Counted from the stretch's first letter, positions 15,673 to 23,293 are shown. The stretch: DNA of 23,385 bases from an uncultured Clostridium sp. (GCA_900542035.1 UQMJ01000034.1:1-23385), one strand, 5' to 3'. Made by a program: numbers and translations. The notes: generated from the letters alone by a model not told the origin.

Positions 15673-15704
15673 GAGCGGCTCAGACGAGCCGCTCTCTCTT
15701 TTTT
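15673..15704. terminator. Strong intrinsic terminator between convergent genes
   Basis: GAGCGGCTC (15673-15681) pairs perfectly with GAGCCGCTC (15686-15694) around AGAC, followed by TCTCTTTTTT. It ends the MATE gene, and the same stem with a weaker T-run serves the DUF4272 gene on the other strand. Confidence 0.9.
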
Positions 15705-15705
15705 A

Positions 15706-16911
15706 TCAGGTATTGGTTTTTACATCATCCCAGTCTGCAGCATTGTCCGCGTTAATCAGCCAGTTTAATGCTTTATGGCGTTCCATAACAACGCTTCCAT
15801 CCATTCCTGCAGGCATCGGAAGTTTATGGATTCTGGCATCTGTACAAGCCCAATCCAGGCAGAATATTAAGTCGCAGGCATCTAATAATTCCTTTTTGCT
15901 TCTTGGATTGGAAATCTTTACAATATCCTCAATGCTGTGGCAGTCTTTTAACAGTTCTACTGCTTTAGACACGTCACAGGTTTTGTTTGGAAATGGCAGT
16001 TCCGGAGTCAGTCCCAGAGCCCATTCCATGACTGCCAGACACTCGTACTGCCAGGAAAATTCAATCTGTCTGGACTTTCTTGGGGAACGGCTCTTTAAAT
16101 ATTTTTTCTCATTTGGAGAAAATACATTTTTTCCCATCTCATCCATTAACTCCTGGATAAAATCAGATGCCTGATCCCTGGTCTGATTTTCACTGAGCAT
16201 ACATTCAGAATACAGAGATACCATCAAAAGAGCGGCAGCGCGCTCTGCAATCTCCTGCGGAGTGCGGATCTGGGTATGAAGTCCAGACTCTAAAAATGGA
16301 TAATTAATTGGAACGTAAATGCTCTTTTCTCTCAGAACCTGCCAGCTCTGATCCCTTCTCTTAATCTGCCCTGGATGAATACTGTCTGCCGGTACCATTG
16401 GTCTTCCTGGATAAGGCATAAACTCTTCCAGCTCTGTCTTACCGTCAAATGAAAGAAGCAGCGCTTTTCTTCCATTGGCGCTGCAGTAGATTCCTTCCTG
16501 CTCTGGAATCCACATCACTGCCTGAAGACGTCCCATCATTCCAAAGAAGGTCTTTTCAATCAGTTTCTGATTTTCTTCTGCTCCTTCTTCCGGAAAGCTG
16601 TACTCAATCAGCGCAATGCCTCTGGTTCTTCTGATCTGGTGCAGCAGATTAATCTTAATATCTGTGTTCTCTGTTTTTACTGCATAAATGCTGTCGCATA
16701 ACTGTCCGGTCTGTTCTACAATACGCTCCTGGGCACCTTCTCCCATATCGGTGCACATTACGGTAACTGACATGGCAATCTCTCCATTTTTCAGTTCCAG
16801 CCGATTGGTTCTCCGTCCCTTTTCGATTCCGAAACTGCGGCACATACTGGCCATAACGGCGTCTACGGAATCAACAAGCGTATATAAAAACATCTTTCCT
16901 TCTTTCTGCAT
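15706..16911 (-). CDS. DUF4272 domain protein
   Basis: 401 residues, soluble, no signal peptide or membrane helix. The region from about residue 215 to 390 fits DUF4272 (PF14094): RTPQEIAERAAALLMVSLYSE, then LSENQTRD...FSPNEKKYLKS, then QIEFSWQYECLAVMEWALGLTPELPFPNKTCDVSKAVELL. The N-terminal ~200 residues resemble the variable partner region seen in longer members. The biochemical function of DUF4272 is not known; some members are found near immunity or polymorphic-toxin genes, but no toxin is visible here. Start: ATG 16911 with AAAGGAG about 11 nt upstream; a second ATG six codons later is too close to its own GAAGGA. Upstream, TGG-TAGAAT (16987-16982) may be an extended -10 promoter. Confidence 0.8.
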   Translation of the reverse strand: MQKEGKMFLYTLVDSVDAVMASMCRSFGIEKGRRTNRLELKNGEIAMSVTVMCTDMGEGAQERIVEQTGQLCDSIYAVKTENTDIKINLLHQIRRTRGIALIEYSFPEEGAEENQKLIEKTFFGMMGRLQAVMWIPEQEGIYCSANGRKALLLSFDGKTELEEFMPYPGRPMVPADSIHPGQIKRRDQSWQVLREKSIYVPINYPFLESGLHTQIRTPQEIAERAAALLMVSLYSECMLSENQTRDQASDFIQELMDEMGKNVFSPNEKKYLKSRSPRKSRQIEFSWQYECLAVMEWALGLTPELPFPNKTCDVSKAVELLKDCHSIEDIVKISNPRSKKELLDACDLIFCLDWACTDARIHKLPMPAGMDGSVVMERHKALNWLINADNAADWDDVKTNT

Positions 16912-17039
16912 TTTAAAATTTGCTCCTTTCCATGTTCGCTAATACTCGAAAGCAGGCTGTTCGTCTTTCGTATTTCTCTCTATTCTACCATATTCCGGCC
17001 AGAGAAACTACTATTTTTTTTAAGGAGCAAATTTAGCGT

Positions 17040-17073
17040 CCGTGTACAGGGGGAATACGGTCACTGTACACGG
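17040..17073. repeat. Perfect 10-bp inverted repeat without a T-run
   Basis: CCGTGTACAG (17040-17049) and CTGTACACGG (17064-17073) form a perfect stem with a 14-nt loop, in the gap between the repeat-protein gene and the DUF4272 gene (same strand). No T-run follows on either strand, so it is not a standard terminator; an operator or mRNA-stabilising 3' hairpin is possible. Confidence 0.5.
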
Positions 17074-17109
17074 ATTCTATCCTGTATTTTAATTGAAATT
17101 ACTTATTAA

Positions 17110-17460
17110 TTAAAGAGTGTCTTTTAACCCTCCATTTACAAGACCTTTCGATAATCCATCTTTCAGTCCATCTACGAGGCCGTTTGTAAGGCCACCCTTT
17201 AAACCGTCCGGCAGACCGTTTACAAGACCATTCTTTAAACCATCTGCAAGTCCGTTCTTTAAGCCGTCTGGCATTCCATTTACAGCACCATTCTTTAAAC
17301 CGTCTGCAAGACCGCCTACAAGACCGTTCTTTAAACCGTCTGCAAGTACAAATGCCTGCTTTTCAGATGGTACTGCCTCTGCTGCAAAAACAGAAGTGGA
17401 CATTGCCATACACATAGCGGCAGCAACTGCTAAAGAAGTTATTTTTTTTGTCATTTTCAT
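17110..17460 (-). CDS. Secreted tetrapeptide-repeat protein (G-L-x-x repeats), function unknown
   Basis: 116 residues from ATG 17460 (AAAGGAG six to eight nt upstream); an in-frame ATG 16 codons earlier has no ribosome binding site. Residues 1-27 are a clear signal peptide (MKMTKKITSLAVAAA...VFA, AXA cleavage near 26-27). After a short PSEKQAFVLAD linker, residues 42-109 are seventeen uninterrupted tetrapeptides of the form G-[L/A/M]-x-x, often as 12-residue triplets like ADGLKNGLVNGL; one inserted G110 shifts the last unit. Charges are balanced (D and K on the same variable positions). No cysteine, sortase motif or enzyme motif is present. I know of no family with this repeat; a solenoid or self-assembling filament is possible. 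It is divergent from the two-component genes and shares a promoter box with the cell-wall-binding gene at 19884. Confidence 0.8.
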   Translation of the reverse strand: MKMTKKITSLAVAAAMCMAMSTSVFAAEAVPSEKQAFVLADGLKNGLVGGLADGLKNGAVNGMPDGLKNGLADGLKNGLVNGLPDGLKGGLTNGLVDGLKDGLSKGLVNGGLKDTL

Positions 17461-17522
17461 AGTAATCTCTCCTTTAATTTTTGTTTTGGAACCTTTCTTC
17501 TGTTCCATGTCAGCATTGTACT

Positions 17523-17572
17523 ATAAGACCTTGCGATAATACGAGGGTAAAACTGCGGCAATCTTGTGGCAA
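17523..17572 (-). promoter_or_regulatory. Shared box and promoter of the tetrapeptide-repeat gene
   Basis: The + strand block GGGTAAAACTGCGGCAA (17545-17561) is identical to one upstream of the gene at 19884. On the minus strand it reads TTGCC-CAC and TTGCC-GCAG, two TTGCC half-sites 11 bp apart, then TTTACC (17551-17546) as a -35 and TCTTAT (17528-17523) 17 nt away as a -10. The half-site spacing is the usual geometry for an OmpR-family dimer placed just upstream of -35. Confidence 0.65.
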
Positions 17573-17575
17573 AGC

Positions 17576-17604
17576 TTTACCTGCCATATGCAAAATGTTA
17601 TGAT
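17576..17604 (+). promoter_or_regulatory. Promoter of the two-component operon
   Basis: TTTACC (17576-17581), 17 nt, TATGAT (17599-17604) with TGT immediately before it (extended -10). The -35 begins 4 nt past the direct-repeat box, so one bound dimer could control both divergent promoters. Confidence 0.65.
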
Positions 17605-17654
17605 AGCATCAGTGTACCGAACTATTCCAAATACAGCTATATAAGGAGGATTTT

Positions 17655-18359
17655 ATGTCTCAGTCTATATATCTTGCAGATGATGAAAAAAATATTCGTG
17701 ACTTAATTGAACTCTTTCTCTCTCAGGAAGGCTTTTCCGTTCAAACTTTTTCAACTGGGGATTCGCTATTAGAAGCTTGCAAAAATTCCCTGCCTGATTT
17801 AGTTATTTTAGATATTATGATGCCTGGTTCTGATGGATTGAGCATCTGTTCACAGCTTCGCCAGGAAAATTCCGAACTTCCGATCATCATTGTTTCTGCC
17901 AAAGATAGTCCCTTCGATCGGATAACTGGTCTGACTCTGGGCAGCGATGATTACTTAATTAAACCGTTTCTTCCCCAGGAATTGGTTGCCAGGGTTCGGG
18001 CACTTTTACGCAGAAGTCAAAAGTCCTCTTCTGCTGCAAGTCCCTCCAAAGATCTGACATTTGGAGCTTTAACGCTCTCTCCCAATTTCCACACTGCTGT
18101 GCTCAATCATGAACCGCTGGCTCTGACTCCAACCGAATTTGATTTTCTTTCCTATATGATATCCCATCAGGAACGGGCTGTCAGCCGGAATGAGCTTTTA
18201 GAAACCTTATGGAAAATGGACTGGCAGGCTGATACCCGCGCCACTGATGACCTGGTAAAACGGCTCCGGCGTAAGCTGCGGGCTCAAAAAAGCAATGTCC
18301 GTATTGAAACGGTCTGGGGATTTGGTTTCCGTCTTGCACTGGAGGATGAAATTTTATGA
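17655..18359 (+). CDS. OmpR/PhoB-family response regulator
   Basis: 234 residues. The receiver domain (1-120) has the acidic pair D9-D10, phospho-acceptor D53 (LVILDIMMPG), the conserved S/T position in VSAKD and K103 in DDYLIKPF. A winged-helix DNA-binding domain (about 133-230) ends with the typical TDDLVKRLRRKLR recognition helix and VWGFGFRL wing. It would bind direct repeats with one-helical-turn spacing and activate or repress target promoters when phosphorylated by the kinase encoded next. The two genes overlap by ATGA (start of the kinase at 18356), so they are translationally coupled. Start: ATG 17655 with AAGGAGG upstream. Probable targets are the two secreted-protein genes that carry the shared box on either side, and its own promoter. 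Confidence 0.93.
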   Translation: MSQSIYLADDEKNIRDLIELFLSQEGFSVQTFSTGDSLLEACKNSLPDLVILDIMMPGSDGLSICSQLRQENSELPIIIVSAKDSPFDRITGLTLGSDDYLIKPFLPQELVARVRALLRRSQKSSSAASPSKDLTFGALTLSPNFHTAVLNHEPLALTPTEFDFLSYMISHQERAVSRNELLETLWKMDWQADTRATDDLVKRLRRKLRAQKSNVRIETVWGFGFRLALEDEIL

Positions 18360-19807
18360 AAAGACAGTCTATTTTATGCCGGATCTTATTGCCGACTATA
18401 GCGGCTCTGCTCCTTTTGCCTCCGCTCTCCTGCATTATTTTCCGTCATACAGCTGAAAACTATGCATATCAAGAGGCTGCCCAAAATCTGGAGCTTCTCC
18501 AGGAACAGATTATTCCTATCATGAATCAGACATTGGATCCAAAAGCGGTCTCTTATTCTCCCGTACAAAATCCAGAACGCTCAGGCGCTATTGCCAATCT
18601 TTCGGAACCCGTCGGCAATTTTCTGTTTCAAATCAGTTCTTTCATGCACAAGACAGATAAAACTGCCAGGTTAATGATTTTCGCATCGCGTATGAACTTG
18701 ATTTATCCTCGTGATGAGCAGGAACGGAAAGCCCTGACTCCTCTCGCCCTTGACTTTACCCAGTATATCCAGGAACACAGAGAGCTTTGCAATGGGGAAA
18801 CAACCAGTCTGGTCGGCAGCGATGGCCAATCTTACCTGGTCAATATTTATGAAGCTCCTATCCAGTCCGCACAGGTAAAATATATCATTGCCTATAGCGC
18901 AGTCTCTGATATTGGTGCCTGGATAATGGATGCCAGTATTCTGGTTCTTATTATTTCGCTGGTTTTTGCTTTCCTGATATTGGTTATCCTGTGGTTTGTC
19001 ATCCAGAGTATTACGCATCCTCTTCATCAGCTGTGCCGCAAGGCAGAGCAAATTGGCAGAGGCAATTTTTCCGAAATCACACCGGACTTTACTCTAAACG
19101 AGTTAGAAGATTTACGTCTTGCCATGAACCGGATGGCTCAGGAGCTTCGTCATTCCGAAGATGTCCAGAGGGCTTTTTTCCAGAATGTTTCCCACGAACT
19201 TCGCAACCCTCTTATGTCAATCAGCGGATATGCTCAAGGGCTTGAACAGGGACGTTTTTCCTCTCCTGAGGATGCCGCTCATACGATTCTGGCAGAAAGC
19301 GGGCGGCTTACCAGATTAGTCAACAGCCTTCTGACGCTTTCCCGCATGGAAGGCGATACCGCTCCTTCCTCCCTTCATTCAGTCCCCATTATCGATACGA
19401 TTGAAGACTGCCTGGATAGGGTCAATGGAATCGCCATGAAAAAAGGGACTGCTATTTCCCTTCTTCCTTTTGATGAATCTCTTTGCGTATATGGGGAAGA
19501 AGAATTAATCTGCAAAATTTTAGAGAATTTTTTAACCAATGCCATTCGTTATAGCCATTTGGCTGTTACCATTTCTGTAGCAGTTGACAAGGAGCAGCTT
19601 ATTCTATCTGTTGCGGATGACGGAGACGGAATATCCCAAAAGGATCTGCCTCATCTTTTTGAACGCTGCTACAAAGGAAACGGCGGCAATTTTGGAATTG
19701 GACTTGCAATTGCCCGTTCGGCCGCACAAAAAATGGGTGGAGTCCTAAGCGCTGCAAACTCTGAATCCGGCGGAGCTGTCTTTACCCTGCAGTTAAAAAA
19801 AGTATAA
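18356..19807 (+). CDS. Membrane sensor histidine kinase
   Basis: 483 residues. Transmembrane helix 1 (about 9-28), an extracytoplasmic sensor of about 160 residues (30-190), transmembrane helix 2 (about 192-216), a HAMP linker (about 217-270), the HisKA domain with phospho-acceptor H280 in NVSHELRNPL, and a HATPase domain with N-box N396 (ENFLTNAIRYS), G1 box DDGDGI at 421-426, F box LFERCY and G2 box GIGLAIA at 447-453. All catalytic motifs are intact. The kinase should sense an outside or membrane signal and phosphorylate the response regulator of the preceding overlapping gene. The sensor region has no recognisable named fold. The likely output is expression of surface proteins, so a cell-envelope or peptide signal is a reasonable but unproved guess. 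A bidirectional terminator (19821-19859) follows. Confidence 0.93.
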   Translation: MKRQSILCRILLPTIAALLLLPPLSCIIFRHTAENYAYQEAAQNLELLQEQIIPIMNQTLDPKAVSYSPVQNPERSGAIANLSEPVGNFLFQISSFMHKTDKTARLMIFASRMNLIYPRDEQERKALTPLALDFTQYIQEHRELCNGETTSLVGSDGQSYLVNIYEAPIQSAQVKYIIAYSAVSDIGAWIMDASILVLIISLVFAFLILVILWFVIQSITHPLHQLCRKAEQIGRGNFSEITPDFTLNELEDLRLAMNRMAQELRHSEDVQRAFFQNVSHELRNPLMSISGYAQGLEQGRFSSPEDAAHTILAESGRLTRLVNSLLTLSRMEGDTAPSSLHSVPIIDTIEDCLDRVNGIAMKKGTAISLLPFDESLCVYGEEELICKILENFLTNAIRYSHLAVTISVAVDKEQLILSVADDGDGISQKDLPHLFERCYKGNGGNFGIGLAIARSAAQKMGGVLSAANSESGGAVFTLQLKKV

Positions 19808-19820
19808 TTTTATGTAAGAA

Positions 19821-19859
19821 AACAGCAGCATCCAGGAGAGTGCTTGGAATGCTGCTGTT
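19821..19859. terminator. Bidirectional terminator between the kinase and the cell-wall-binding gene
   Basis: AACAGCAGCAT (19821-19831) pairs perfectly with ATGCTGCTGTT (19849-19859). On the minus strand TTTTCTTAC follows, and on the plus strand CTTAATG. It separates convergent genes. Confidence 0.85.
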
Positions 19860-19883
19860 CTTAATGTAATGCAAAAAAGTTAG

Positions 19884-21389
19884 TTAATCATCAATTTTTT
19901 CAGTCGCAATGTAGTTATTAATCTCATAGTCTACACCGTCTACTTCTACCGTTCCGCTTTTCTTTACAGAACCGCTGCGGTTTACAATTACCTCTGTCCC
20001 TTCCGGAATTACGATTTCTATGCCATCGTCATCCGTAATGTCCGCCTCTGTCATATACAACATATACGTACTTCCATCTTCTGAATCTACACGCTTTCCT
20101 TCTGCATCGTAAATCACTCCGCTTACCAAAGCATTGGTATATGCCTGTCCGTTGCTCTTGAAATAATAAGTAACCGATTCGCCTTCGTCGTCGTATTCGG
20201 TCTTTCCTGTCTGCATCTGACCATTTTCAGAACCATCATCTGTACTGAAAAAGTAAATTCCGCCATCTGCCAGCTTGGTTCCTCCAGAACGGTACGCTTC
20301 TCCTTCTAACTGGAGAACCCCATTTAATACCCGCCCATTTTCATCAAATAGATACGTTTTACTGTTGATGACTTTTGCTGCAACATTATAATACAGATCT
20401 CCTGTATATAAGTCTTCTGCGGTTACGCCTTCTGCATTCTGGGCCTTGGCATCCTTAGCTTCATCGTTGAACGCCTCTCCCTTGCTGCTTAAATAGTACC
20501 AGTATTCTCCGTCTTCCTGATCCACATCATCAGGATCGTAGGTGTAAATCCAACCGGTTCTGCGGTATCCGGTATCTTCTGTATAAAATGCGGCTGCGTT
20601 AGAGGCAATCTGGGCCGTTGCGTTGGAAATTCCAGGCGTACCTAATACCCAGGTATCATCCATAATGCCATTTTCATCAAATGTATAGTAATATCCATTA
20701 ATGTATTTGGTCTGATCCTTTACTGCTCTTCCATTTGTCCCAAAATAATACCAGGCTTCGCTGTCCTGCGGACTTCCATCATCCTCATAGTCTTCTTCCG
20801 GAATCTCCAGATACTGCCAGCCAGTTGCTGACCACCCTTCATTTGCTTCTCCAAAATAGTAAGTAACCGTATCGCCGCTGGACAATTCAACATCCTGCCA
20901 GCCGCTGAGCATATGTCCGTCTTCATCGAAGGCAAAGGTGCCTTTTTCACTTCCATCTGTGCCATACGGGATGCCAGTAAATACTTTTGCACCATCTTCC
21001 GAACGTTTTGCTTTTCCTGTAGAATCAAAGTAATACCAGACCGTAGAAATATCTTCCTGATCAGAGCATTCGTTATCGCCTTCATTATCAACAGATACCC
21101 ATGTATTCACTACCTTCGCTCCATTGGCGTCTACGTAATATTTATCATCGTTCGAGCCTGAGATAATAACAGCATCTTTTGCCATATAGCCGTCGCTGTC
21201 CAGGTAAAACCAATTACTTCCGCTCTTTTTCCAAGTATCTGTCACTCTGTCTCCATCATTGTCTAAATAGATCCAGTCTTCTCCTTCCTGTTCCCAGTGG
21301 GCTGTTCCGGCAAATGCCAGACCGCAGACTCCAATACTCATCAATGCACTGGCTGTAAGAACTGATGTTAATTTCTGCTTCCTTTTCAT
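19884..21389 (-). CDS. Secreted cell-wall-binding-repeat protein
   Basis: 501 residues with a signal peptide (MKRKQKLTSVLTASALMSIGVCGLAFAG, cleavage near 27-28). The rest is dominated by aromatic-glycine repeats of the choline-binding/cell-wall-binding type (PF01473 and relatives): WIYLDNDGDRVTDTWKKSGSNWFYLDSDGYM, DKYYVDANGAKV, VWYYFDSTGKA, AWYYFGTNGRAVKD, GYYYTFDENGIM and more, with acidic linkers. These repeats bind teichoic-acid choline or glucan/peptidoglycan. A final ~60 residues (EIVIPEGTEVIVNRSGSVKKSGTVEVDGVDYEI) look like a small beta domain. No catalytic domain is visible, so it is structural or ligand-binding rather than a hydrolase. The promoter carries the same box as the tetrapeptide-repeat gene. 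Start: ATG 21389 with AAGGAAG about 11 nt upstream. Confidence 0.88.
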   Translation of the reverse strand: MKRKQKLTSVLTASALMSIGVCGLAFAGTAHWEQEGEDWIYLDNDGDRVTDTWKKSGSNWFYLDSDGYMAKDAVIISGSNDDKYYVDANGAKVVNTWVSVDNEGDNECSDQEDISTVWYYFDSTGKAKRSEDGAKVFTGIPYGTDGSEKGTFAFDEDGHMLSGWQDVELSSGDTVTYYFGEANEGWSATGWQYLEIPEEDYEDDGSPQDSEAWYYFGTNGRAVKDQTKYINGYYYTFDENGIMDDTWVLGTPGISNATAQIASNAAAFYTEDTGYRRTGWIYTYDPDDVDQEDGEYWYYLSSKGEAFNDEAKDAKAQNAEGVTAEDLYTGDLYYNVAAKVINSKTYLFDENGRVLNGVLQLEGEAYRSGGTKLADGGIYFFSTDDGSENGQMQTGKTEYDDEGESVTYYFKSNGQAYTNALVSGVIYDAEGKRVDSEDGSTYMLYMTEADITDDDGIEIVIPEGTEVIVNRSGSVKKSGTVEVDGVDYEINNYIATEKIDD

Positions 21390-21455
21390 AATCGTCTCGC
21401 TTCCTTTTCGTGAATTTTTCTGTAATTCCTTTTGTAAATCACGTGTGTACTATAG

Positions 21456-21506
21456 CATATAGCAGCAAGGCAATTCCAGGGTAAAACTGCGGCAAACAAG
21501 CGGCAC
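21456..21506 (-). promoter_or_regulatory. Shared box and promoter of the cell-wall-binding gene
   Basis: GGGTAAAACTGCGGCAA at 21479-21495 (+ strand) is the second copy of the 17-bp block. Read on the minus strand, TGCCGC (21505-21500) and TGCCGC (21494-21489) are 11 bp apart, followed by TTTACC (21485-21480) as -35 and, 18 nt on, TATATG (21461-21456) as -10. Confidence 0.6.
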
Positions 21507-21678
21507 TTTCTTTCGGCTGGTAAAGGATTACGCCGACAGGCAAGGCGTTATAGAACAGTTAAAAGCCGATAAACCGCTTGAATGGGTACGCCGCATAAAC
21601 AATATCCGAAATGCGGTTGGTCGAGAAATCAAGATTTATGGTATAATGGTAAAACGAAGAGGTTCACAACATGGATGA
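21500..21678 (+). pseudogene. Open-frame remnant without start, upstream of the sigma-factor pseudogene
   Basis: A frame open through 21500-21675 reads SGTFFRLVKDYADRQGVIEQ, then LKADKPLEWVRR and INNIRNAVGREIKIYGIMVK, ending TGA 21676-21678. It looks like a real protein tail, but there is no start codon with a ribosome binding site, and it runs into the promoter box of the gene to its left. A recombination event probably joined this 3' fragment here. I do not recognise the family with certainty; a mobilisation-element protein is possible. Confidence 0.35.
21617..21647 (+). promoter_or_regulatory. Promoter ahead of the sigma-factor pseudogene
   Basis: A perfect extended -10 TGG-TATAAT (TATAAT at 21642-21647) with TTGGTC 19 nt upstream (21617-21622). 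It is the likely start for the sigma pseudogene and the anti-sigma-like gene. Confidence 0.55.
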
Positions 21679-22047
21679 TCTGAGAATCATAGAACTCTGC
21701 TTTGATGGAAACAACAGGCAATTACGGAGACAGATACAAAGTACGGCAAACTCTGCCACAGTATCGCCTACAAGACCGAATCCTTTTATGTCTTATCTGT
21801 AAGGCCGCAAGAAATTTGTCGCTTAAACGGTTAGGATTTAAGAATCGAGAGAAACGGTCGGCAGAGGTAAGGTTATTCTTGGATGAGCTTGCGGCGGTAT
21901 TGCCGGATGGCCGGTACGCTCCCAATGTGAGCGGCAAGGATGCAGGCAAGCTGCTCGGTAAGTTTCTCATCAGTCAAGAAAAATATGTGGTCCTACACCC
22001 GAAACAAGCTGAAAGATTACTTGATTAAGGAGGGCGTTGAAATATGA
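21671..22047 (+). pseudogene. ECF-like sigma factor gene, internally deleted and frameshifted
   Basis: Three frames carry consecutive pieces of a typical clostridial ECF-type sigma factor. ATG 21671 (AAGAGG 8 nt upstream) gives MDDLRIIELCFDGNN. Another frame continues AITETDTKYGKLCHSIAYK. Next comes PTRPNPFMSYL, then CKAARNLSLKRLGFKNREKR and LDELAAVLPDGRYAPNVSGKDAGKLLGKF, and finally NKLKDYLIKEGVEI ending at TGA 22045-22047. Missing are most of region 2 between IAYK and PTRPN, and the region 4 helix-turn-helix before NKLKDYL. The IAYK and PTRPN pieces share the same bases CCTACAAG, the mark of a deletion between short direct repeats. The gene cannot make a working sigma factor. Its stop overlaps the next start as ATGA. 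Confidence 0.75.
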
Positions 22048-23231
22048 AAACACCAAGAATTGCAAATGCCATCGGGCATATTGATGATGATCTTGCCGCC
22101 GGTGCAGCCGAGTGCAAGAAGAATAGGAATTATTGGTTAAACTGGAGGTCCCTTGCAGTCTGCTTTGCAATACTTCTAATTGCAGGTATGGCAATCCTGC
22201 CATCACTATTTGGAGGAAATGCAGCACCGAATGGAACCGGAGGGAGATACAAGGATTCTATTATCCATGCCGGCGAGTCTGCAATCCTCTGGCCGTGGGA
22301 GTATCAGACTGTATATGAAAAATATGCGAGTGTCAAAATTGACGGCATTGAGTATTATGGAAAATGCCGTGCAGTATCAAAAGCATTGGTTAGCGAGAGC
22401 ATTGGAAACTACACGTTTGTCGGTTATGATGAAATCAATGATGGAAAGACATATACTGCCGAGTTTGAAGTATATAAACTGCAGAATATCGCTCAAAGTC
22501 AGTTTGTAGCCGTGAAGATGGAAGACAGTTATTACGTTTTTAAGAGTAGCGAATACGCTCCTCCGAGCACGCTTGGTAAGCTTATGGAAACGGTAAATCT
22601 ATCCAAGGTTGTGGAACTGAGCTGCTTTTCCGAAAAAGAAGGCAGCCCAAGCAGCAATCAGTTCGTGTTAAACAATGACGATTATATATGGGAGGTTCTT
22701 ACAGATTGTAAGAGTGCTGTTTTCGTTGAGGATGAATCGTGGATGGTCGGTAACAGAGATTATCTGAGCTTTACGATTACCTCCGATTCTCTTGGTGCCT
22801 ACAAGGTAGCTCTTTATGTGACGGAGGATGGCTATCTGTGGACTAACGCATTTGACTGGCAGTATTTATTTGACATCGGAAAGGAAGCAGCCGGAAAAAT
22901 TATCAAGTACGCAAAAGAAAATTCCACCGAAACAGAATATGAAGCGTATCGGAACTCAGTTGCCGGTACAATCGTTGAGATCACAGAAGAATATATCCTT
23001 GTGGACGATTCTATTCTGTGCAAGAATCCGGCAGACGGTGTTACCTACAAAGTTCTGCTAAATGACCTTCGAATCTCCCGTTATGTAGATTATGGAATGG
23101 TCAAGGTTGGCGATACCGTACAGATTTCCTATGAAGGCGAAATTAATGAGACCAATGTTAATACCATTACGAGCGCAATTTCGGCATCCAAAGCAACTAT
23201 CTCCAGCGGAGATGTATCAATTCCTGAATAA
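22044..23231 (+). CDS. Membrane-anchored anti-sigma-like protein
   Basis: 395 residues. The N-terminus MKTPRIANAIGHIDDDLAAGAAECKKN (short helical segment binding sigma in related pairs) is followed by one transmembrane helix (about 36-54, SLAVCFAILLIAGMAILPSL) and a large extracellular part (about 60-395). The last ~75 residues (TIVEITEEYILVDDSILC...VKVGDTVQISYEGEI) look like a small beta-barrel domain. Arrangement and N-terminus match the clostridial genes paired with ECF-like sigma factors, whose products hold the sigma factor at the membrane. The upstream sigma gene is wrecked, while this frame is intact over its full length, so it either has another partner, has gained another role, or has not yet decayed. 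The start overlaps the sigma stop by 4 nt; AAGGAGGG ahead is a strong ribosome binding site. Confidence 0.75.
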   Translation: MKTPRIANAIGHIDDDLAAGAAECKKNRNYWLNWRSLAVCFAILLIAGMAILPSLFGGNAAPNGTGGRYKDSIIHAGESAILWPWEYQTVYEKYASVKIDGIEYYGKCRAVSKALVSESIGNYTFVGYDEINDGKTYTAEFEVYKLQNIAQSQFVAVKMEDSYYVFKSSEYAPPSTLGKLMETVNLSKVVELSCFSEKEGSPSSNQFVLNNDDYIWEVLTDCKSAVFVEDESWMVGNRDYLSFTITSDSLGAYKVALYVTEDGYLWTNAFDWQYLFDIGKEAAGKIIKYAKENSTETEYEAYRNSVAGTIVEITEEYILVDDSILCKNPADGVTYKVLLNDLRISRYVDYGMVKVGDTVQISYEGEINETNVNTITSAISASKATISSGDVSIPE

Positions 23232-23249
23232 ACCACCTACCCCCTGCAG

Positions 23250-23289
23250 CTTCAATTTTTCTTATTATATCAGCTAAGAAAACTGGAAG
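23250..23289. terminator. Hairpin between convergent genes, probable terminator
   Basis: CTTC (23250-23253) and TTTTCTTA (23257-23264) pair with TAAGAAAA (23275-23282) and GAAG (23286-23289). T-rich sequence follows on the + strand (TTGTTTATTTCTTC). It lies between the anti-sigma-like gene and a minus-strand gene end. Confidence 0.55.
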
Positions 23290-23293
23290 TTGT

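Noticed and set aside
17110..17350. Regular DNA repeats that could suggest a CRISPR array
   Set aside because: The repeats are codons of the tetrapeptide protein, with no unique spacers between constant repeats.
17117..17539. 140-codon + strand frame rich in Pro/Phe/Arg
   Set aside because: It is the reverse image of the tetrapeptide repeats; no ribosome binding site.
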